Assembly (NCBI GenBank): GCA_030268105.1
Contig: BSDZ01000015.1
Coordinates: 2,383,501-2,447,500 of the forward strand
Source: Volvox africanus
Lineage: Eukaryota; Chlorophyta; Chlorophyceae; Chlamydomonadales; Volvocaceae
DNA: 64,000 nucleotides
Direction: 5' to 3'
The position numbers and the translations under genes were made by a program. The notes beneath the pieces are model-generated. The model had not been told where the DNA came from. It ran no database searches and was given only the letters and a program-made list of their open reading frames with translations. Of the stretch, positions 12,898-24,200 are shown in pieces (the first letter of the stretch is position 1; every line of letters begins with the position of its first letter).

Positions 12898-14945
12898 TTG
12901 GACGTTTGGGGAAGCAGCTTTGGAACAAGTTGTAATACAATGTGCTTCCTCATGTACGTCCTTCCGGCATGCAGATGGCGTGCTCTGGGCCGAGCTACTT
13001 GCCTCCTGTGCCCGCTACACCGACGACAGCTTGCCGCCTTACCACTCCTCGGCAGCCCGAAAAGGGCAACCGTCAGCCGCCTTCGCAGCCGCGCCCCCTC
13101 GCGGCAACTCCCTTCAGATGAAACGCCATCCCCTACCGCCGCACAAACACGCCGCCCCATCACCGCCTCTCCTGCTGGGTATATTGCTTCCAAACCCTCC
13201 AAGCGCAACCACAAATCCCTAAGCAGGTGCACAAGACCCGTCGTAATAACTACCGCTCATCATGCAGCCGCGCTCATAGCAGCCACCACCACCTCCTCCC
13301 CAATTGCCGCTTCTATTGGGCTTCCGCCCGCCGCAATCGCCCTCATTAGTCTCCTTCCAAGCATTGGCGCGTTCGTCCTGTGCCTTGCCGCCGCGGCGCT
13401 CCTACTGGCCTCAGTGCCAGCAGTATGGGCGTTAGCGCGTGCGGCACATCAAGCGGAGCGACTGATGGCGGCGGTGGAGTCGGAGCTGCCCGACACTGCA
13501 GCTTCCGTGCGGCTTGCGGGTTTGGAGTTGACGGATTGCGTGCAGGTATCGACATCACATTCCTCACCGCCCAAATGCAGCACTTTGTAATAGGCCAGGG
13601 CGTTCACTCCGTCTCTACGAAAATTACTCTCCAGTCTTTTCAGATGATGGCTAATTCTGTATGTGAACCCTTCCCCGTCGGAGCGGGCATGTTTTCCCTC
13701 GTTCCAATTTGTGTTCCTTGGTTTGACGTTTGGTTTTATTCCGTTCACATTCATGAACAAGCATGAATTAAAACGTGCTCTGTTCTATGTCTTCGCCACT
13801 CTGGGTGCCTTGGGGCAGGTGGGGTCGTGTGGGGGTTGGTTTCCCGTACAATGGATTTCAGATCTGCCAGTCTGGGCCGAGCCCGATGTGTGTTCTGTAA
13901 CCTTAAAATCGCACATCTTGCACCTAGCCTGTTCGTATTTCATTTAGTATCTGAAGTTGCTTGTTGGTGGCGTCACGAACTCCAGGTGATCTCCGGGTTT
14001 CTGTGTCGTTACACCCATAATCTGGTATGCGTGGATTCTCAGCGCTCATTCGTTCCACTACGTCGCTCAGGAACTAGGTGCTCTTGGCGGGGAACTGACT
14101 CGCGGTGTGAGGTCAACCGCTGCACTGGCTACGGCGGCGGAGGCGGGTGTCCGTGGAGGTGTGACCGCGGCAGACTCGGCGGTCCGAAACCATGTCGTAC
14201 CGGCGCTGGCCAAGGTGGAGCGTGATACGCGCGGTACGGTACATATGCAAACATAAGAACAGGTAACGAGTGCATGAGAACGCATGCATGCATATGCATG
14301 CGGGGTCGTTGCAACTTTGCATATGTGGAACGCACGATTTACACTGAAAGTCCGTAAGTGTTTATGCTCGCTTAGTGGTGTGCAACGCTGTTTCGTCCAC
14401 TGGTTCATCACTAATCTTTCGAAAATCCATCTGGTGCCGAACCGTAGGAGTTGTTGAGCAGCATCTCATCACCACCGCGAAGCTGTCGTATACTCGGCCA
14501 CTGGTGGCGCAGGCCATGGCGGCGGCACGGCGGGTTAGGATGGTTCTGGCAGTTGGGCGGCTGGCCGGTGGCGCAGTGCAGGTCCGTGGTTTGCTGGTGA
14601 CCTTGCCGGTGCCTCACGTAGCTCACTTGTGTGTATCTGCTTTGGCATGGCCCCTTTTCGAAGTTTAGGTTATGGACCTTGTGTATCCTTGTGTTTGTAT
14701 AGATATGTGGATAACTATACAACGATTTTCAGTTTGTACTGACGGTAACCAGTCTTGTTGCGAAAGACCTCCTCCATCCCACCCTGCAGGCTGGGCACGC
14801 CGCACGTGACGCGCTCACTCAACGTGAGGCACCATACAAGCAGCGACTGGACGAGCAGGCGCTACGGAGGCAGCTGGAGGCTTTGCGGGACGAGCAGCGA
14901 AAGCAAAATCTGGAGCAGCACGATGACCCGGAACGAAAGAAGTAG
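12898..14945 (+). CDS. Probable organelle-targeted single-span membrane protein with helical tail (DUF948-like)
   Basis: Four exons, 12898-13545, 14071-14233, 14448-14581 and 14790-14945, with matching phases; about 366 residues if the first ATG is used. Alternative in-frame starts are at 12940 and 12952. Residues 1 to about 120 are rich in Arg, Ser, Ala and Thr with few acidic residues, like a chloroplast transit peptide. Residues about 146-182 form one long hydrophobic segment (ISLLPSIGAFVLCLAAAA). After it come amphipathic helical stretches, ELPDTAASVRLAGLELTDC, ELTRGVRSTAALATAAEAG and RRVRMVLAVGRLAG, and a charged C-terminal helix ending in PERKK. This layout resembles plant and algal proteins related to DUF948, whose function is not established. 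The donor after 14581 is GTCCGT, unusual beyond the GT. Reality of the gene is well supported by phase; family naming is tentative. Confidence 0.65.
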
Positions 14946-16530
14946 CGGCTGCTGCCCATCAGCCACAGGGAGGACGCCAAAGCGAGCTAGAGGCTAGCAC
15001 GAGGTAAACCTAGCGAACATGTCGCTGTGCGGTCGAGAAGTATGCAGGAGTGGTTGAGACAACAGGGATGTTTCAGTAGCAGCCGCCGGAAAAGCAGCAG
15101 GAGAAAACGAAGGGGAAGCGGAAACAGAAACAGGTGCTTGACCATATGTGATAAGGAAATGCAAAATGCATATGCTTTTGAGCTTGTTATCTGTGTGATG
15201 AACGTACGTTATCAGTGATGACGGGACGGTGACGTACGTTATCAGGGGGGATATATCGGACGGGTCTGCCATGTTGGAGACATGCTCTCAAGATCTGTGG
15301 CAAGTGAATGTGCATTCACTCGCAACGGCGCCTGATTCTTCAAGGTGCCGCCTTGGGCACCGAGTCGTGAGGTAGGGAGTATGAGGGAAGATTTTGCCTT
15401 TCCGTCTACCTGGAGGAATCACGCATATTTGTCAAAAAAGTGAATAAATGATTGTCAACCTATCAATGAATGTCTGTGCAAGAAATCCTCGATGCAATGC
15501 GGCCACTTATTATATACGTGCGTCTTAACCCAGGTGCAGAGAGTGATGGGCCAACACCATGCCTACACACCATCTGCGCGCACATATAAACATCTGCACC
15601 TACAGGCACGTGCATCTATACACCCAGCTACATACACACACACACACAACCACGCACGCATGCGCCATCGATCTGTGTGATGGCCGTGATGGCCTCACTC
15701 TCGTCCACCCTCCGCTCGTCTGTTGTTGATCACCCGGTCTATCCATGTACTATTTCTCTGAACATGGGACGACCCTGGCTTGACAAGAACTGGTGTCGGC
15801 TTCCTTACAGCTGGAAGGAAGGCGGGGTCCCCATTGTCCATACTGTGTGATATTTGGGATTGTGAGCTTCTACAGGCATACACAAACACACACAAACAAA
15901 CACAGTGGCCAGATTAGAGGACGCATGCCTCTGTTCGACCTCTGAACCATGTGTGAACAGTGTCCCACCCTATCCATGTGAAGGTCCCGTCCCCAGCATG
16001 CCCAACTTTGCAGTCCTTTCTCATATATTGATGCTTGCCACTTTTTACAATAAAAATCGTTTGCTATGATTCACAATATCCAAAGGACTGCCGTCTGCGA
16101 GCTGCAAGCAGAGTTTCGCATCTTTATAGTGAAAGCAAAACATGTTTAAAATATATCCATAAGCTATGCCAAGATATTAATTATAGAAGTTTAAGCGTAA
16201 GAAGCAAATGTTTGGTGGCGGACAGGGGTTGGGCCCTCGTTGCGGACAAAGGAGACCCCGAAACTTGTTTATACTCTTATTCCACTGGCGGTGCAATGGC
16301 CTAATATCATCAGTGACCTATCACTGCTCTATTATTCGCTGCTCATAAATCGCACATCAAACGGTGTGAGAAGTGCAATGAGTGAGAGTGAGGTGCACTT
16401 CAAGATATCTGTGCAACATACTTGCACTGGAAACTCGGCACCTGCCAATGGAATAAACCCGCTATCTCACGGTTCAGCCGTCTACTCGATATATCCTGCA
16501 AAGGGTTTTTGGAGTACCATGCTAATATGT
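14946..16530. other. Non-coding stretch downstream of the membrane-protein gene
   Basis: No gene recognised. It holds a short duplicated motif (ACGTACGTTATCAG twice, near 15200-15245) and a CA-rich tract near 15640-15655. Confidence 0.4.
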
Positions 16531-16531
16531 C

Positions 16532-16910
16532 AGCTGTTGTGTGTGGGATAGGGGGGTACATCACCCGTGGCCACTAACCTGGCAGTCCCTACCTTCCCCG
16601 GTATTTCGGGGCACCCTCATCCGGTCTCCCATGCCGACTTCTCCGAAATCAGTGCTTTTCCTAGGTTCAGCACCCACCACTGGCATCCAGCGGAATCTGC
16701 CGAATCAACTAAGGCGTCAACTCCGCTCTTGGTCAGCTCGCAGGGCACTTTCATCGGGGTCGTCATCGTCCATCGACATGAGGGCACCCTGCCCTCAACT
16801 TTGGGTCTTTGGCCCGCTCCTGGTCGGGGTAAAACCTGGAATTTCAGGGGCATATTAGTCGTGCCATAACAGTCGTGCCTGAACAATATCGCAAACAATA
16901 TAGCTGTTGT
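16532..16910 (-). mobile_element. Short retroposon, family A, long copy 2
   Basis: A body of about 361 bp (16541-16901) is flanked by a 9-bp direct repeat AGCTGTTGT at 16532-16540 and 16902-16910. Read on the minus strand it starts near a doubled GGCACGACT motif and ends in CCTATCCCACAC. A TGGCACGACTA element followed about 30 nt later by GGTTTTACCCC recalls degenerate Pol III A and B boxes, which would make it a tRNA-derived SINE; this is an inference. Confidence 0.75.
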
Positions 16911-17700
16911 ATCGCAGGGTGACCAAGACTAGAGCAGTCGTCATAATGATCAACAGTGGATCCTGCAGGTCAACAACTGATCCCACGTCATCGGGTCACA
17001 AGTCCACGGAGGTGGTTAGGGGCTAGCTAACGGTCTAGCTTCAGGAGCGTGAGATGTGTAGCGACGGGACGGTCGTGACGTGGCTTCGTGACGAGACAAA
17101 CATTATACACATGACTGTGTGTATAACGGGGGCCCTTAAACATCTGGTGAGTTGATCACGACTCCGGTCACTGGTAGTGGTTACAAAGTACCATGCAAGT
17201 AAGGATACTGCACGACCAAGCTTACCTGGGTAAGGGCTTCCTTGGGAAGCCAGGCTCCGTTTAGTTTACGCCTGACAGCAGTGGTAGACTCCGGAGGTGG
17301 GCTCGTGGACAACATTGCCGCTAGGTGCTGTCCTCCCTCGATTTCCATCAAGCGCCATAATTACCACCTCGTTGTGAGTTCTATATCTTCCCTTAACCTT
17401 TTCCTTGCTTTATACCGCGTCAGCACAACACAATACATAATTGCCCTGAAACAACTGGGGCTTCACCCTGACTAAACTAATGGCCATTAACCAGGAATCA
17501 TCTGCTCGTGGCTCGTACTTCTTACCAAGTTACATAAAACTTCGTTGCTTCAGGTACTCCTGAAGCATCAACCACCCTTTTGACTATCCTTCTAATGACG
17601 TGAGCAAGTGTATGGGTGTGCTGACGTGCGTGCAGTTACAGGTGATAGCTAGTATCGCAAGGTGTTTTACATAAAGACTTGAATATTGATATTGATATTG
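16911..17700. other. Non-coding stretch between two retroposons
   Basis: No gene recognised. A short GATATT repeat (17682-17700) lies directly in front of the tRNA-derived SINE. Confidence 0.4.
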
Positions 17701-17998
17701 AATAATACATGGCACAGTGGAAGCGTGTGGAGATTATAACCCCGTAGTCCAAGGATCAAAACCTTATCTTGATAAGCTCTCTTGCATCCCGCATCCACAT
17801 ATACTGCCATTTACCGACTTGGCCGAGATGGATACCACCGTTTTTGGGGGTCCCAGCGCGAAGCGCCTCAGGGAACTCCGCTCTGTAGAGTTGCCCATGT
17901 GTGTCGCATGTGGCCGTAGCGACCAAATATGTGATTACGCATAATGATTGATATAAAAAATATAATAGAATAAAAATAAAATAAAAATAAAATAATAG
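17701..17998 (+). mobile_element. SINE-like element with initiator-tRNA-derived head
   Basis: A decayed tRNA (17703-17774) is followed by about 170 bp of unrelated body and then an A-rich tail, (AAAAT)n-like, at about 17951-17996. AATAATA occurs at both ends (17701-17707 and 17991-17997) and may be a target duplication, though it is short and A/T-only. Head, body and A-rich tail in this order is the plan of a tRNA-derived SINE. It is not related in sequence to family A. Confidence 0.6.
17703..17774 (+). pseudogene. tRNA-iMet-like pseudogene (SINE head)
   Basis: Aligned without gaps to the 72-nt tRNA of the array at 30-45.7 kb, 54 of 72 positions agree by hand count. The A box TGGCACAGTGG is intact and the B box is GGATCAAAACC, one base from the array form. 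The 5' acceptor strand no longer pairs with the 3' strand, the anticodon stem has an A-C mismatch and the anticodon reads TAT, so it cannot be a working initiator tRNA. Confidence 0.75.
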
Positions 17999-19390
17999 GT
18001 AGTATTTATCTCACGGGTCAGGCAGGATATGAGAGATTAGAGCTGCCAAGAGTTGAGACAGGGTACAGCTCTCTGCTGCTGGACGAGCGAGCTAAGAGTG
18101 AGTGCGGGTCGAAGGCCCGTCGTTCGTTCGGGCAGACAGGCCTGCCTCATCCGTCTGCTCCAGATACTCACATGGACGGCATGTGAAGTCCACCTAAAAA
18201 TGCTTGACGTCTATGCCATCATACACAAATACAACCAGACACCTAGACCCTGCTAACGTGCTCGAAGGCCTGAAAATATAATCATAACACTCATCCTCAG
18301 CGAATTTCCTGCCCAGGTATAGCCCAGACAGCAGCAAAGCCCGGATGAGGGAACACTGTAAAGGGCAGCAGACGGAAACAAGTAGAAATTAAGGCGGTAA
18401 GACGACTATTGATTATTATCAATAAGTTATGGAAACGGGGTAGACACTCCCAGAGTAACAGACGAACGCAGAATACTAGGAAATATTGGTACGGTCACTT
18501 CATGCCACCATTTCTCTGGCTTGTCCATCCGTAGCTGATACCGAGAAATGGATCACCCATGAAAACAAACTTTTTTCAGCCGAGGCCTGATCAATCAGGT
18601 CCCCGAGCTTCATCTCTAGCTGGGCACCTAAGTGACCAAGAGTATAGGGAAAGTGGTCTGCAGAAGGAGGGAGGCAGGGGGTAAGGAAGAAAAGGAGGGC
18701 AGCATTAGTGGAGGGCGAGCGGCCAAGGGGAGCGGGGGTGGAAGGAGGATGGCGAACGAAGAACCGATGTGGCGAATGGTAGAGGGAGGGAGAAGAGCTA
18801 CATATTAGAAGCTCAATTGCCATCCTACGTAACGGGCTCTGGTGTTCGTCGTCTCTAAATCCTTGCATGGCTCACCTCCCATACAAATATGACTCTTGGC
18901 ACGCTATATGACTCCTATAGCAGTCCCAAACCCTACTGACGTCCCCCTGTGCGCACTACACAAGCCACTGGACCTTGAGATTCACATCGAACCAGATCAC
19001 CGCTAGGGGGCGATATGGTCAATGTATCCACGAACGATAATAAGAGAGCAATCTAGGACCACGCCCTCCTCTCTCATTCCTTCCTCCTCGTTCCCTCATC
19101 GGCTTCCTCCCACTCTGAGCAGCCGCTGCATGATAAGCTCAACAACCAGCTCAGCACCTTTAGGTCATGAAGTGTTAGAGCGTCTAGCTCTAGAACCCGT
19201 AGGAAAAGGTTGACTTATATACAAAATCTCAGGACGGTTACGACCCGTCAAGCGAAGGCTTCCGTCTAGAAGTTCTCTATCTTCTGTGCTTCCTCCCAAG
19301 GGCATTCAATGCTCTTGTTGCCTAGGAGGCCGAAACGACTTCTGCACGGTTTCGGTGTCTCCAAGCTTCAGAGGTTACCCTCAAAAGCTA
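17999..19390. other. Non-coding stretch
   Basis: No supported gene. A 122-residue minus-strand frame at 18500-18868 runs through purine-rich sequence and has no recognisable domain. Confidence 0.4.
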
Positions 19391-19391
19391 A

Positions 19392-19452
19392 GATATCCAT
19401 GATATCCATGATATAGGATATCCAAGATATCCAAGATATCCATGATATCCAG
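19392..19452. repeat. 9-bp tandem repeat (GATATCCAT)
   Basis: About seven units of GATATCCAT or GATATCCAA, one of them altered. The unit contains the palindrome GATATC. It runs into a hairpin at 19449-19473. Confidence 0.8.
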
Positions 19453-19473
19453 GCGTTTCACCACTACGCCTGG
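19449..19473. other. Perfect 7-bp stem hairpin
   Basis: CCAGGCG and CGCCTGG are separated by 11 nt. It directly follows the 9-bp repeat block; no coding context. Confidence 0.6.
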
Positions 19474-19616
19474 TCGCTTCATGTTACAGTTCTTATTTAG
19501 GCCATCTTTATGTAGCATCTCAAACACGAAATTTACTCCGATTAATTTCTATTATTTCTTATTAGATGCTACAACATGAAGCTTCATGACCAAGTGGATC
19601 GGGGAACACAAATCTT

Positions 19617-20062
19617 GAGAGACATGGAGGCAGAGAAAGATGGATGGAGGGAGGTTGGGGGAAGAAGAGTGGGCGAGGGAGGGAAGGGGCGAGCGAGGAA
19701 GGGAGAGGGGGATGACTGATGGGAGGTGACTGGGAGATGACTGATGGAGGAACAGAAAGGGAGGCCGGAGCCAAGGAAGAGGGGTGGAGACGGAAAGAAG
19801 AAGCGGAGAAAGGTGTGATTGAGAGAATGAGGAAGTGGGGTGGAGCCTGGTGAGTGAAGGAGAGATTGAGCAAAGGACGGAGGGAGAGAAGAGGAGATGG
19901 TGAGTCCCTCTCTAACTCACCACCTCTCTCCCTGCCTTGCCGTTTCCCACCCTGCCCTCCCTCCTTACCTCGATCCCTCCCTCCCCTTGGCCCGGTCACC
20001 TTTGCCACTTCCCTTCTTCCCTCCCTCCGTGCTCCCTTGCCTTTATGCCTCTCAACAGCAGT
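19617..20062. repeat. Polypurine-to-polypyrimidine switch with imperfect palindrome centre
   Basis: The plus strand is strongly G/A-rich up to about 19905 and strongly C/T-rich after about 19911. At the switch GGTGAGT and ACTCACC form a 7-bp stem, and the flanks remain roughly complementary, so the whole block is a degenerate inverted repeat. Long reading frames across it are low-complexity. Confidence 0.65.
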
Positions 20063-21250
20063 TCCAGGTCTCTTACCCCCTTTAACGACCTCCATTCGGT
20101 CCCTCCCATCCTCGACACCTAACTCCTACCTCACTTGCTCCCATGCCGTAAGGGTGCTTCATTGGGGTAACAGTTTCTGCACAGCCCTAAGGGTTTCTAG
20201 GGTACCTCCCCGGAGCTATACGTGGATCAGCCTTAACTATAGTATCGCCAGAGCCCAGAGAGAGCAACAATCAAATTTTGGGTTCCCCGAGCAACTATGT
20301 CGCGTGATATTCTTGACCATCGTGCCCATCAGGGGTCCCTGATGACCCCTGGTGCCCATTACAGTCCGCCAAGGGAGGGGTGATTACAGGCACATAGCTC
20401 CGAACTCTGGGACCGACCAGATGTCGACGCGCCTTAGCCAGTTTGCGTTGTCATGGCCCTGCGTTGAGAATCAACTTCCCTGTTCAGGCGACGTCAGGCT
20501 GCCCCATCTACTTGGAGGCAAACAATATGGCGCGGTGGTGCAAACTAATTTGAAATCTTGCAATTATATTTCATAATTGGAATACATAAACCATGTCCCA
20601 CGGATAAATTTAATCATTCCATCCTAATATCACGCTCTGCAAGGATATCCATAGCTCCCGTCAGCCACGCTGGGTTCATTTTTGGGTAAACTTAAAAAGT
20701 ATTGCATTAATTGATATATAGAAGCGTTAACCAGAACGCTGAAAAATGGAGCAAGCGCGGTATGGCTTGCAACAAATTTGGCGGCTCTGCGTCGACGCCA
20801 CTCTACGTGGTGTCCAACAGATAGTGGCGTCCAAAGATGATATGAGGTCACGTTTTAAGGCTTCTGGTAACATCATTATACTTCGTGGCGCCTACGTTAG
20901 GTGGGATCCCTTGTATCGTATAGTTCCACACCTAGCTGGCGAAGTCGCGCGGCAATCGGAAATTCATCATGCAAATCGCTATAACTATGGTACATTGAAT
21001 CATGACTGGTTCATTTGAAATAATACCACTTAAACATAGCGCTCCGAAGAAATGGTGTTAGTTTCTTTTCAAAATCCTGCATTCACGCCGGAGTTATGAT
21101 TGTGCTGAGATGCTTATGGTAGAAGGCGCATTTTGTACAACCGCCATCAACGTAACTTGAAGGTGTATGTTGGGCGCTGGGGATGTGCATCGTGCTACAT
21201 TCTGCGTACCTTCGGCTGCAGCAATAGCCAACCTACAGCTTTCATCATGA
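20063..21250. other. Stretch upstream of the INPP4-like gene
   Basis: A 90-residue plus-strand frame at 20746-21018 has no recognisable domain. Promoter elements of the following gene should lie here but none can be named. Confidence 0.35.
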
Positions 21251-24200
21251 ATGGCTACGCTGCAACCCAGTGGACATTCTCCACAACTTGTCAAGAGGGC
21301 GTCCTCTGAACGCTCTTCGCGGAGCAGCTCTCGCCAGGTTGCGCCATTCCGCTCATCCAAATATGACAAAGGAAACATTTTAATCGATACTTGGGTGAAC
21401 AACATAAAGGAACCGGCGCTTTTGCCTATGGCGCTAAAGCCTGATGGTGCAGCACGGGACGACATCCTGCCTACGAGCGCAGAGGTAGCTGCACCCAACG
21501 TGGAGGTCGGATTTTCCCGGGACCTCAGCACTCATGTCAGTTCGGACGATGTGCCAAACGCCAGTTACGACTCCGCCGACCATGCCACGCTGCTGCGGAA
21601 GTTCGCTGTCCATGCCACTAGCTCACGGCGGCTTCAGGGCTTGGCAGACGCAGGTCTTATGCTGCTGGCGCTCTTGCCCACTGTCTTTCTTCGCCTCATC
21701 CGTGCAGCAATGGGGCTGCTGGGGATTACAGAGCACCGTTGGCGTGGCATCTCCATGGTCGTCCCCCTCACCCTGGAGGACCGCACTCAGCTTGAGGTTA
21801 TCGTCCATAATCTTGTGGCTGGACGTCTTGGCCGGCGGCCAGAGCCGCCCCTCCGCGGTCCCGTTTCCCCAGCCCAGCAGCTATTCCTGGATGTCCACGC
21901 CATCTTGGCGGCCGCGTCTGCCACCGCCTCTGCCTTCAGCCTCCAGTACGATGGTGTGGCTGAGGCTGCGCTCCAGGCCAAGCTGGCATCATACCTCCGC
22001 AGCGTCGCTGCCGATGAATGCGTCTGCACCCAGGACTGTGTCAAGAAGATGCGGAAGATGGCGAGGAAGACATTGACTTTGCTCTGTGCAGCCGCCCCGA
22101 CTCAGCCCGCTCCCAACGCCGCCTCCAGCAGCAGAACCGCCGCTGCCCTTGCAAGGTTGCGCTTTCTGCCCTCCGCTACGCACATGGCCACCCGGCCAAG
22201 GGCACGAGCCGTGGCCAAAGCATTCATGGCTGCCTGCCTGCTGGAGCAAAGTCGCAGCCAGCCCGATACCCTAATCCAGCTAGTAGCCCGCCTGCCTGAC
22301 GGTGATGGTGATCTAGTGGAGACCATGTCGCTTGTGCCGCTGGCGCCTGGCGCCGAGTACCTGCGTCTGCTGGGCGCTGCAGCAGGTGATCCGCAGCGAT
22401 TCGCAGAACAGCTAGAAGCTGCGGTAGATTTTGGGCGGCTGCGCCCCTCAGACGCCAAGAAGGACCCGGCTATGCAGGGCATCGCTATTAACGCCCGCGT
22501 GCATAGTGTCGGGGTAGTGCGTTACTCTGCACTTACTGCTGCTGTTGTGGCAGCGGCGGCGCCAGCAGTGGATGGTACAGCAGCAGCGGCATTGGTCCTT
22601 CTCCCAGGCCAGCGTCAACCCTTGAATGGTAACATGTGCATGAGTCAGATTGAAAGCTCAGACCAGTTGCCGCTCTTAGAACAACAACAGCAGCGGGTGC
22701 AGGTGCAAGAGGACATGGCGTTTCAGGAAGGGAACTTACAGGATATGGCACCAGGAGAAGTGGACAAGAGAGTGAACTTCAGGGTCGCCAGCACAGCTAC
22801 GGCATTGGCGGAAGCGGTGAATAGTGCAGTGCCGGCGTGTGCAGGGCCAGCAAATATGCGCCAGGAAAAAGCTGCCACCGCGTGGGATGATGATGACCTG
22901 AAGGAAAATGAAGTCGAAGGCAGAGGAAGTGGCGGGCGTCGGGACGGTGCAACTAGCGAAAGGGTGTCTGTGTGCTCTGAAGGCGAGGGGAACGACACAG
23001 AGGAGTTACTGCAGGTGAGTGAGCTAGTTAGTGGGAACTGGTTCATTGACTACCAATGGACAAATCCGGTCGTTGCCCACTGCCGGGGTTGCTGCTACCT
23101 CATTTCGATCTCCCACCTCACCTGTCCTTAAGTGTCTGCGGCGCAGTAATGACCTGCAGGCTGGCACCAGTTCTCTCTCTTTCCCATCGGCCTCCCGTTT
23201 CCCGGTACCATGTATCCTCAGCGTCGTACCTTTCGCCCTGTCCCATTCGGGCCCACGAAGCACAACATCTGCCTCAAGGCCCCGGTATAATCTCCAGAAT
23301 CGCTTGAGCCCTTTGCGTCCCCGCTGGTTCCTTGTCTTCATATGTCCTGGCTTCAGGACGTCCGTGACGCCACCAGCAGTCAGCCTGACCTGACTGAACC
23401 GAGGCTTAGCAACCCAACAGGCTCCAAGAAGACTCTGGGGCTAATGCTGGGGCTCGCCGCCACCGCCTCCAAGAGAGCGATTGGAATCGGTTCTCCAAAC
23501 TTGTCGAGGAAGGCTACGAGGATCGCCGGTACAGTGACGGCGATGGAGCCCGGCGTACGAGAGGTAGCCGTTGCTTGTGATGCAGCAGCAGCGTACGCAG
23601 CTGTGAGAATCAACGGCAACGGGTCTGCCGCTGTTCCCAGGAGTGCTTCCTTGCAGCAGCAGAGCCTGCATGCCAAGCCGCCATCCTTCACCGCGGCGTC
23701 CGGCCCCTCCACCTGTATCACGCTGTATCCGACGGCAGCACTGGACGTTTTTCGTACCATCTACGCTTGCCCTCGCTCCGGTGCGTTTGCGGTACATGGC
23801 CGTGAACCACGCGGTGTAGGCCTGTCTCGACTGACCGCAATCTATTCAGCCTGCCACGCAATGCCAGCAGTGGAACAGTCAGCATTGCTGGCAAAGCTTG
23901 GCTACGCCCACCTGGAGGGGCTGCGGGCGGAGGTGGAACTGCGCAAGGCGCTGTGTGTAGCGCAGGTATGGATGCAAATTTGATGGATTCGACACAAAAC
24001 ATCTGTATATCGCATGTTTTTTGTGAACGTAAAGATATGGCGTCTCAAGCACGGGCATAGCGTCCCCATACCTTCAATTTTTTTGTACCATCGTGTTCTG
24101 TGCTATGTTATCTGGCACCCCTCAACGGTCTGCTTTCCCGGCATCCCTATTCAATGCATCCCTGGCCGGTCTTGCGGTGGCCGCCTGTTCGCCGCCCGGC

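Noticed and set aside
17703..17774. Functional tRNA-Ile(TAT)
   Set aside because: Acceptor strands do not pair, the anticodon stem is mismatched and an A-rich tail follows; it fits a SINE head better.
18500..18868. 122-residue minus-strand frame
   Set aside because: Runs through purine-rich low-complexity DNA, with no domain and no splice partners.
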